Below, one piece after another: positions 61,701 to 64,000 of a stretch of DNA of 64,000 nt. Position numbers and translations under genes: made by a program. The stretch covers positions 2,386,802-2,450,801 of the forward strand of contig JAUPFP010000007.1 in assembly GCA_036925085.1 (NCBI GenBank), given 5' to 3'. A model generated the notes under the pieces. The model made no database searches. It was not told the DNA's origin and was given only the letters and a program-made list of their open reading frames with translations. Position 1 is the first letter of the stretch. The number at the start of each line of letters is the position of its first letter. This DNA comes from Brachycybe producta (Eukaryota > Arthropoda > Diplopoda > Playtdesmida > Andrognathidae).

Positions 61701-62329
61701 TTGTTCACGTAAATTTGATCAGGTTGTGTGATCTGTTCGGGATTTGTCGTTTTACTGTACTGAAGAAAAAAAAAAGGGAGAGGAGGAGGGGGGGGGGGTC
61801 ATATATATCCAACATCCGACAGTGGATTTGGTTGGGATAATGGGTTTTCTGTCTGACTTGAATGTGGGATGAAGTTAGGTTATTTTTTTTTTTTTTCGTC
61901 GTCGTCTTCGTCTTCTTCTTGATCTTAAAAGAAATGAAGTTAGCCTTTACAAGATCCCTTGTGATTTCTAAAAACCTATCATTCTATCAAACTCTCAATC
62001 TCTCTCTCTCTCTCTTCAGTCAGAAAAATCTCTTTTTTTTTTGGAGAAAAAAAAATAAAGAAAAGAAATTCAAGTTGATGAACATAGGATTTATTTATTT
62101 ATTTTTTATACAAATTCATTTTGGTAAAAATGATTTTTTTTTTCTTCTTAACCTTCTTTTCGTTCTTTTTTTTTGTAGCTCGATTTAACTATTCATGAGT
62201 TACCATCCGGACCGAAGTATCTGTGTGTTTTTGGAAATTCGCAACCGATGAGTGCAACTGTGACACCAACGGGTTTGAATTGTCGAACGCCACCACTCAA
62301 TATGAGACCAAAGATACAAAAAGGAAACG
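22091..62329 (+). CDS. PlexB: Plexin receptor gene, 5' part (exons 1-6 of a longer gene)
   Basis: Joining 22091-23554, 23638-23814, 31870-31998, 43401-43501, 54305-54446 and 62179-62329 gives one uninterrupted frame of 721 codons plus one base. Every junction has AG before and GT after, and phases agree: 0,0,0,2,0,1. Domain order is signal-like segment (residues about 93-112), Sema (about 150-590), PSI (599-653, eight Cys) and the start of IPT1 (672 onward), as in plexins. Plexins are single-pass membrane receptors for semaphorins that act in axon guidance and cell adhesion; the intracellular GAP acts on Rap/Ras-type GTPases. That half is outside the window. Class B is favoured by GPKEDSP near residue 188, by RVCIGDSN at 371, and by the IPT1 motifs CVFG and CRTPP; class A cannot be excluded. 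The gene symbol is therefore a family-level guess. Confidence 0.93.
23555..23637 (+). other. Intron 1 (83 bp, phase 0)
   Basis: This short intron starts GTAAGA and ends in a T-rich tract and TTTAG. Both flanking exons stay in frame. It is about one hundred times shorter than the next introns, and it holds no repeat. Confidence 0.92.
23638..23814 (+). CDS. PlexB: Plexin exon 2: late Sema propeller
   Basis: Acceptor TTTTATTTAG ends at 23637 and donor GTGAGT starts at 23815. The 177 bases give 59 codons (residues 489-547) in phase 0, beginning [20 protein letters not shown] and ending [15 protein letters not shown]. The final motif (VLGT..G.IKK) is the outer strand of a Sema propeller blade that reads, in the plexin family, as a hydrophobic strand, Gly-Thr and a basic pair. 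It lies only 83 bp after exon 1. No open frame of useful length marks it otherwise, so the call rests on homology, phase and splice sites. Confidence 0.93.
23865..24108. mobile_element. Family F element, copy 2, close to exon 2
   Basis: The arms meet at 23,965-23,980: GTGTTAGAAACTAGAACGGG and TAGCTGAATCACTT on the left, AAGTGATTAAGCTACTAG and CCCTTCCAGTTTCTAAACAC on the right. It ends with AAGAGTTTGATGGG and CCACCTTAAGG. It begins about 50 bp after the exon 2 donor. Confidence 0.75.
24414..24479. repeat. Imperfect hairpin, arms about 26 bp
   Basis: Left arm AAGATTGTCGGTAAATTGG; right arm CGATTCACCGACAATCTT. The arms pair with a few mismatches around a short GATGGGCGTCC loop. Confidence 0.75.
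25090..25664. mobile_element. Element with TTGTCACGGGGCTAG ends, carrying a nested element
   Basis: TTGTCACGGGGCTAG at 25,090 and CTAGCCCCGTGACAA ending at 25,664 are perfect inverted termini of a 575-bp unit. Family I lies inside it. No coding potential is seen. Confidence 0.7.
25405..25585. mobile_element. Family I palindrome, 46-bp arms
   Basis: Arms 25,418-25,463 and 25,527-25,572 are near-perfect inverted repeats built on GTGGAGGACTGTCCTCCA and TGTCCTCCGGCCTCCAC. The loop itself holds more GTCCTCC / GGAGGAC copies. The outer border reads GCTTGCCAAC / GGTGGCAATC. Confidence 0.85.
25814..25868 (+). repeat. Family O fragment, copy 1
   Basis: TCTCTGCCACAGGCCTTTTT, then GGCTGCTTGGCAGA and AATTCAAT. 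It shares about 50 bases with 46,868-46,922. CTGCCA and TGGCAG can pair. Confidence 0.6.
26564..26860 (+). mobile_element. Family B MITE, copy 2
   Basis: It follows TA, begins CCTTGTACACACATGAGTT, and is highly similar to copy 1 throughout (differences include GACGACAT in place of GATAT). Only about 35 bases separate it from copy 3 in the opposite orientation. Confidence 0.82.
26896..27175 (-). mobile_element. Family B MITE, copy 3, inverted relative to copy 2
   Basis: It begins after TA with CCTAGTACACACCTGATAAT and runs as the reverse complement of copies 1 and 2 to AATTTGAATTCATTT, losing the last bases of the terminus. With copy 2 it makes an approximately 610-bp palindrome. Confidence 0.82.
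29463..29840. mobile_element. E-like element interrupted by a D element
   Basis: The left part (CCACTTTTTAGTGGTCGATT, ACTGCAAAATGAAGT) and the right part (ACTTCATTTTAGCAGT, GAAATCGACCACCAAAAGTG) form an inverted pair. They resemble the element at 35,110-35,244. The D element at 29,527-29,732 separates them. Borders are approximate. Confidence 0.6.
29527..29732. mobile_element. Family D palindromic MITE, copy 3, reversed centre
   Basis: It shares the arms of 16,730-16,938, but the centre (CGCCCTTTTCAACGTCG) is in the opposite orientation. The flanks are AGTTGCAAT (29,518) and AGTTGCAGG (29,733), seven of nine identical. This supports a 9-bp target duplication, as in Mutator-like elements. It sits inside an E-like element. 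Confidence 0.85.
31473..31665. mobile_element. Family W element, copy 2
   Basis: The ends (CAGCTGGGATGGTCAATTC and GACTGTCTGTACTCAGCTT) and the subterminal CTTGTCAATC / GGATGGACAAGCC match the copy at 10.5-11.2 kb. At about 193 bp it is the compact form. It ends about 200 bases before plexin exon 3. Confidence 0.65.
31870..31998 (+). CDS. PlexB: Plexin exon 3: last Sema blade
   Basis: Acceptor TTTTAAAACAG ends at 31869; donor GTAAGTAC starts at 31999. The 129 bases give 43 codons (residues 548-590), phase 0 on both sides: [20 protein letters not shown], then [20 protein letters not shown] and PHK. The pattern of a strand, a pair of acidic residues and then a hydrophobic strand ending YVYALT matches the final Sema blade just before the PSI domain of plexins. 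The stop that ends the surrounding open frame is 81 bases beyond the donor, in the intron. Confidence 0.93.
32896..33234 (+). repeat. Family K element, copy 2
   Basis: Matches 1-255 over most of its length. It carries an insertion or divergent middle part (about 33,035-33,150) relative to copy 1, including AGCACGTGGACAAAC. The ends read TAGATGGCGCC on the left and GCGCCATCTAA on the right. Confidence 0.65.
34406..34606. mobile_element. Inverted-repeat element L
   Basis: GCACTGTACACATGCCTACT and GCGTCATCTGGTAACG on the left face CGTTACTAGATGACACCAGT and GGTAGGCATGGGTATTGTGC on the right. About 200 bp, with no coding. Confidence 0.65.
34800..35030 (+). repeat. Possible SINE or LINE2-type tail
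   Basis: CATGTGACTTTGGGCAAAAC followed by CTCATTGTGAAACAGG and GGATAATAAAAC recalls the conserved 3' part of LINE2-related SINEs (TGTGAC-TTGGGCAA, then a CAG-tt and gataataa stretch). There is only one copy and no promoter boxes were found, so this is a weak call. Confidence 0.3.
35110..35244. mobile_element. Family E MITE, 135 bp
   Basis: Terminal inverted repeats CCTTTTCACACGAACCAC and GTGGTTGGTGTGAAAAGG, with inner GGTGGTCTAGTTC and TCGATCACCAAA. No coding. No target duplication was recognised. Confidence 0.75.
35921..36759. mobile_element. Non-autonomous hAT-type element with 8-bp target duplication
   Basis: Ends CAGGGTGGC and GCCACCCTG, flanked by exact ATATGGAC copies at 35,913-35,920 and 36,760-36,767. 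Subterminal TGATTTAAATC and GATTTAAATCA repeats also face each other. An 8-bp duplication and a CAGGG-type end are hallmarks of hAT transposons. No transposase is left in the 839 bp. Confidence 0.9.
36219..36464. mobile_element. Element nested in the hAT element
   Basis: CTCAGAGGTAAACTGAGTTA at the left and CAGTTTACCTCTGAG at the right, continuing inward as AAGTCA and TGACTT, define a 246-bp inverted-repeat unit inside the hAT element. Confidence 0.75.
37033..37276. mobile_element. Family G MITE, copy 2
   Basis: Ends GCCTTGTTTCCCA and CCAGTGGAAACAAGG, with inner AAAATTTGCA and TGCAAATTTTCG. At about 244 bp it is longer than copy 1 because of a different middle part. Confidence 0.7.
37311..37402. 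repeat. Small palindrome H
   Basis: GTCAAAGGTAGTGCTA and TAGCACTAACTTTGAC are inverted over about 90 bp. A fragment, GTTTAGCACTACCTTTGACT, also occurs at 7,100-7,120. Confidence 0.6.
38831..39100 (+). repeat. 31-bp minisatellite, about 8.5 copies
   Basis: The unit contains TTGCATTTTATTGCAAAAT and TTTGTATCGAAA. The TTGCATTTTATTGCAA core is itself partly palindromic. The period is not a multiple of 3, so the frames shift from copy to copy. A decayed TTGCAATTTGC tail follows to 39,130. Confidence 0.92.
40902..41200 (-). mobile_element. Family B MITE, copy 4
   Basis: Flanked by TA on both sides: TA then CCCTCGACACACATACACAG at the left, and GATGTGTGTACAAGG then TA at the right. This gives the terminal repeats and the TA target, and makes the family Tc1/mariner-like. 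Confidence 0.83.
43147..43209. repeat. 60-bp hairpin upstream of exon 4
   Basis: Left arm AAGTTGGGTTTACACGAGTC, then AAAGTGAGTT; loop CATC; right arm AACTCACTTG, then AATCGTGTAAACTCAGCTT. The arms are about 30 bp with few mismatches. It lies about 190 bp before the PSI exon. Confidence 0.85.
43401..43501 (+). CDS. PlexB: Plexin exon 4: first PSI domain, N-terminal part
   Basis: The acceptor is a strong pyrimidine tract ending TCTTTTGCAG at 43400; the donor AG|GTACAA is at 43501/43502. The 101 bases encode residues 591-623 and two bases of codon 624. The peptide begins [20 protein letters not shown], followed by [13 protein letters not shown]. Cysteines at 599, 605, 608, 616 and 619 with the DPYCGWC core are diagnostic of the plexin-semaphorin-integrin (PSI) fold, a small cysteine-knot domain that holds the Sema domain on the receptor stalk. 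The exon ends in phase 2, which exon 5 restores exactly. Confidence 0.96.
44238..44580. mobile_element. Family F element, copy 3
   Basis: The left arm has GAAGTCTTGATTATTTTTCT, GGCTTTCAGGAGCAGAAA and GTTTTAGAAAACTA; the right arm has AAGTGATTTAGCTACC, TTTCTAGTTTCTAAC and GCAGAATAAACAG. It is more diverged than the others and has a CT run in its left arm. Confidence 0.6.
44570..44945. mobile_element. Family F element, copy 4
   Basis: It starts CATCTTAAGAAAGTTTTAAA, then ACGCCTCTCGAACTCTTGG, AACTTGAATGTG and TTAGAAACTAGAAGGGTAAC. The right arm has GAGCTAAACCCCTTCTAGTT. It directly follows copy 3 in intron 4. Confidence 0.7.
45902..46141. repeat. TA microsatellite with TATG variants
   Basis: About 40 perfect TA units (45,902-45,981) followed by about 160 bp of TA interrupted by TG, TGTA and TATG. 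The open frame through it (Ile-Tyr repeats) is an artefact. Confidence 0.98.
46868..46922 (+). repeat. Family O fragment, copy 2
   Basis: CCCTCTGCCACAGGCCTTTT, then TGTCTGCTTCTTGCAGA and AATTCAATA, nearly identical to the copy at 25.8 kb. The two lie in different introns. Confidence 0.6.
47570..47766. mobile_element. Family C palindromic MITE, copy 2
   Basis: Ends GTTACTGTCAATCTGCGGAA and CCGCAGATTGACAGTAAC are perfect inverted repeats. The middle contains GGTATTGAAATTTTTGCAGA. Length 197 bp. Confidence 0.85.
48202..48800. mobile_element. Inverted-repeat element N, about 600 bp
   Basis: AGCTGTGTTCACACTATTAT at the left and GCATAGTGTGGACGCGGCTC at the right are inverted termini. GCCAGCAGGC and GCCGGCAGAC lie further in. 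Two short open frames inside have no similarity I recognise. Confidence 0.6.
51033..51118. mobile_element. Family A MITE, left-end fragment
   Basis: It carries a diverged end (GGAGCCCGGATTTTTTATG) and the subterminal CAAGCAAATGTTTCTCA and GTGCCAATTGTGAAGT motifs, then stops at a CAT run. Confidence 0.6.
51479..52107. mobile_element. Inverted-repeat element with GGTTAG-rich core
   Basis: Outer ends CCAAAAGTT and AACTTTTGG. Inside are several facing copies of GGGTCACTACAGCTACCAAA and TTGGTAGCTGTAGTGACCC. The centre is the 10-bp tandem array. No protein is encoded. Confidence 0.75.
51650..51872 (+). repeat. 10-bp tandem array rich in GGTTAG
   Basis: Units alternate between forms such as GTTTGGTTAG and GATCGGTTAG with strict 10-base spacing from about 51,660 to 51,780, then drift. 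One stretch reads GGTTAGGTTAGGTTAG. This resembles TTAGG-type telomere sequence but has a 10-base period. Confidence 0.85.
54305..54446 (+). CDS. PlexB: Plexin exon 5: rest of PSI domain and linker
   Basis: Acceptor TTTTTTTTTCCTCCTTAG ends at 54304; donor GAC|GTGAGT at 54446/54447. One base completes Arg624; the rest encodes residues 625-671, including CTVKTTC (Cys625, Cys631), an NAT sequon at 633, then [20 protein letters not shown] with Cys653. This gives the eight cysteines expected for the first PSI domain of a plexin. The WLS-G--C-D--- ending is the usual exit from PSI1 toward the IPT domains. Phase 0 at the 3' side. Confidence 0.95.
55212..55536. mobile_element. hAT-like relic with CAAGCATGT ends
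   Basis: The left end CCAAGCATGTGAGTGAAACT and the right end GTTTGACATGCTTGCC are related inverted repeats. Next to them are GGGCC blocks: CATGGGCC and TGTGGGCC at the left, GGGGCTGGGCCGC and GTGCGGCCCGC at the right. Ends of the form CAGGCATGTCAAAC with GGCCCGC repeats are known from hAT elements in many animals. No target duplication was found. Confidence 0.55.
57321..57641. mobile_element. Family A MITE, full copy 3
   Basis: Ends GGATTCGGATTTTTATGCAA and TTGCATAAAAATCCAAGCCC, with TA after the right end. The left flank reads CA, so that duplication has mutated. The interior carries GGTTAGAGGCTTGA and CAGCCTCTAACCAGTG, as in the other copies. Confidence 0.8.
58684..58745. repeat. TA microsatellite
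   Basis: About 31 perfect TA units. Confidence 0.97.
59417..59549. mobile_element. Small MITE with perfect 20-bp ends
   Basis: AGTTGGGCGCAGCCAGAAAA at 59,417-59,436 and its exact reverse complement at 59,530-59,549 enclose a 93-base, CAAAC-rich centre. Confidence 0.85.
59688..59754. repeat. Hairpin with 31-bp arms
   Basis: TTGCCAATTGCCATAAACCA at the left pairs with GGTTTATGGCAATTGGGCAA at the right. There is one mismatch, one extra base and a four-base loop. Confidence 0.9.
59781..59946. mobile_element. Inverted-repeat element with AGACCATTAGGTTA ends
   Basis: AGACCATTAGGTTA and TAACCTAATGGTCT form the ends. GAAGTAAGGGAG / TTAACTTCC and GCGCATGTGCA / GCATGCGCAG lie inside. Length 166 bp. 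Confidence 0.78.
60965..61250. mobile_element. Family F element, copy 5
   Basis: The left arm has AACGCCTCGCAAACTCTGG, TGTCTTTCATAAGC and GTGTTTAGAAACTAGAATAG; the right arm has CAGCTACTGTTCTAGTCTCT, CACACTTTCAATTT and AGAGTAATCAACAG. It lies in intron 5. Confidence 0.75.
62179..62329 (+). CDS. PlexB: Plexin exon 6: start of first IPT/TIG domain
   Basis: Acceptor TTTTTTTTTGTAG ends at 62178; donor AAACG|GTACAG at 62329/62330. The 151 bases encode residues 672-721 and the first base of codon 722, so the next exon must supply two bases. The peptide starts [20 protein letters not shown] and contains [10 protein letters not shown] and RPKIQKGNG. Cys687 and Cys706 correspond to the disulphide of the IPT1 Ig-like fold. 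C-x-FG followed by C-x-TPP is the class B pattern, as far as I know the family; class A members have a different spacing. The following exon was not found in the remaining 1.7 kb. Confidence 0.93.
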
Positions 62330-62356
62330 GTACAGTACATTTTATTTACTATATAT

Positions 62357-62550
62357 GTTACTGTCAATCTGCGGAATCAGTAAGTCTGCAGATTGCCAAT
62401 GCAATCTGCAGAGACAACCAACCTTCTAGTGCATCTGATAAATTCAACACCTAGAATGTATTGAATTTTGCAGATTCAGAGGTGGTTTGGTGATTTTGCA
62501 GATTGCCGAGGCAATCTGCAGATTGATTGATTCCGCAGATTGATAGTAAC
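62357..62550. mobile_element. Family C palindromic MITE, copy 3, just after exon 6
   Basis: Ends GTTACTGTCAATCTGCGGAA and CCGCAGATTGATAGTAAC, 194 bp, with internal GATTGCCAATGCAATCTGCA and GATTGCCGAGGCAATCTGCA as a second inverted pair. The left end is 27 bases from the exon 6 donor. Confidence 0.85.
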
Positions 62551-62789
62551 GTAATATATCTCAGTCAAATTCATTAAAGAAGCTTCTTTGGTACTTGAAC
62601 CCTCTTGTGCACCGCTTCCCGGGAGACTATTGGAACAACTCTCTTAAGGGCTAACAATTAGAAGAGTTTTTTTCTTTGAGGCTTCGGTTTGAAGTTTGAG
62701 TATTAAGTTTTCATCTTGAACTTGGTCTCGTAACGTGACGTTTTTTTTTTTTCGTAAAACGACAATAATACATTTTGAAGGAATTTAAG

Positions 62790-63062
62790 GAGAAGGTTTC
62801 AAGATTTATTTGAAACTAGAAGAGTAACTGAAGGCGCAAAAAAAAACTTAAAAAAATGTCATCTGCTTGTAGTTGCGTTATTTTCAAACAAACTCAAATA
62901 AATTGTTTATTTTGAAAGATTTCAACGTGAAAATACCCTTAAGTGATTGAGCTACCTTCTAGTTTCTAAAACACATTCAAGTTTCTATTCATTTTGGATC
63001 TGAAGGACAGAAGAATTTGAATTCGAGAGGCGGTTTACGCTTTAAAACCACCTTAAGACTTA
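62790..63062. mobile_element. Family F element, copy 6
   Basis: The right arm is the clearest of the family: CCTTAAGTGATTGAGCTACC, TTCTAGTTTCTAAAACACAT, AGGACAGAAGAATT, CGAGAGGCGG and CCACCTTAAG. The left arm (TTTGAAACTAGAAGAGTAAC) is shorter. It lies in intron 6. Confidence 0.72.
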
Positions 63063-64000
63063 AGAACTCTTCATTGACTTACCCATTAAGAGTCGTTGTT
63101 TCTTTTAAAAAGTCGAAACCAAGAAACAACAAGAATTGATAAATTAATTTTTTCGACTTTTTAAAATAATTCTTATTACGAACGACTCGTTTCTCGTAAA
63201 TCGAGTTTCTACCTATAGAGAAGCTCGTAACATGTTTTCAACGAGAAATAAGTTTGCCAACATTACATTTTGGTGATGTGGTCGTGGTGGTGGTGTTGAG
63301 GTTGGGTGCAATTGCCAATTGGGTCTTGTCTTCCAAAATATAGTCTCTCTTTCTTCGGTGTTGTGATTCATGAGGTTCTCTCCGAGATGTGTTTAATGAT
63401 GTTCTTCGTCACATCTCATTGCTTTTGCATACGCTTCACTTTTTTTCTCTCTTGCCTTTCTCACTTTCTCCTTCATCTTTTTTTTTTTTTTGTCTTCTTC
63501 TCACTTCACTTTTGTCACCTTATCATCCATCTTTTATTTTTTTTTGTACAAGTGCCCCATTGTAAGAAGTTTTTGTTGTTTAAAAAATCTCAATTGAGAT
63601 GTTGTTTTCTGGACTTTCTCTCATACGGAAGAAGTCTGTCTCATTGCTGTTTGCGTGTACTTGCTGTCTTCATTCTCCTCTATTTCTATCTATCTTAACT
63701 TGTCTTTCAATGTTATTTGTTCTGCTCATCTTTTGACACCAATTCATTTTGTACTTTTTAATCATTTCTCGTTTTTTTTTTGTTCTGTTTTCATTTCGGC
63801 TTTCGCTCCAATGACTTTTATTCCCTCTGAGCTTTTCAATAGAATTAAAACATGGACACAAAATCCTCCTCCTCCTCTTTTTCCCGTTCAATCTTTTGAA
63901 AGTTCTTTTTTTTTAAAAAAAAAAAAAGAAAAACTATTCCCTAATGTAATAATGGTATTTTTCAAAAGTTACTTGGTAAAAGTAGCTGTTTACGATTGAC

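Larger units (their letters stand above)
54447..62178 (+). other. Intron 5 (7.7 kb, phase 0)
   Basis: No coding signal seen. It holds a hAT-like relic, an A element, a TA microsatellite, three short inverted-repeat elements at 59.4-59.95 kb and an F element. Stretches 55,550-57,320, 57,650-58,680, 58,750-59,400, 59,950-60,960 and 61,260-62,170 show nothing beyond simple sequence. Confidence 0.9.
62330..64000 (+). other. Intron 6, 5' part (phase 1)
   Basis: It starts GTACAGTAC and continues past the window edge. A C element begins 27 bases after the donor and an F element lies at about 62,790-63,062. The last 700 bases are pyrimidine-rich with no convincing exon. Confidence 0.8.

Noticed and set aside
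63240-63360. Val-rich stretch GDVVVVVV as a possible exon 7
   Set aside because: Plexin IPT1 could continue with a short acidic-Val motif, but there is no suitable AG acceptor with the required phase, and the coding comes from GGT repeats.

Overview
The window is animal nuclear DNA. It is strongly AT-rich, full of homopolymer runs, microsatellites and short inverted-repeat (MITE-like) transposons, and it carries one gene: the 5' part of a plexin, a semaphorin receptor, on the + strand. Six coding segments join in a single open frame. They have AG/GT borders, compatible splice phases and domains in the right order: signal segment, Sema domain, the eight-cysteine PSI domain and the start of the first IPT/TIG domain. 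The frame covers 721 complete codons and runs off the right edge, so the later PSI and IPT repeats, the membrane segment and the cytoplasmic GAP region lie beyond position 64000. The IPT start (Cys-x-Phe-Gly, then Cys-x-Thr-Pro-Pro) and the Sema motif GPKEDSP favour class B over class A, by family knowledge only. The species cannot be named. Long introns (7.7 to 11.4 kb), the plexin type and the repeat content suggest an invertebrate; an arthropod is possible but not shown.

Layout. Positions 1 to about 21.9 kb contain no recognisable coding exon, only repeats; upstream 5' UTR exons and the promoter may lie there or further left. A splice acceptor at 21943 or 21991 leads into the first coding exon (22091-23554), which holds a long basic N-terminal extension, a signal-like hydrophobic segment and most of the Sema domain. 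Exon 2 (23638-23814) follows after an 83-bp intron. Exon 3 (31870-31998) ends the Sema propeller, exons 4 and 5 (43401-43501 and 54305-54446) make the PSI domain, and exon 6 (62179-62329) opens the first IPT domain.

The introns and the upstream region share a set of short elements, nearly all with inverted-repeat ends. Several can be classified from their target-site duplications: an 839-bp hAT-type element with an 8-bp duplication, a palindromic 206-209-bp family with 9-bp duplications (Mutator-like), and two families flanked by TA (Tc1/mariner-like). Nesting is frequent. I saw no intact transposase or reverse transcriptase, no rRNA or tRNA gene, no CRISPR array and no operon-type organisation. 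The repeats are described as families A to Y below. Their boundaries are read by eye and may be off by a few bases unless a duplication fixes them.
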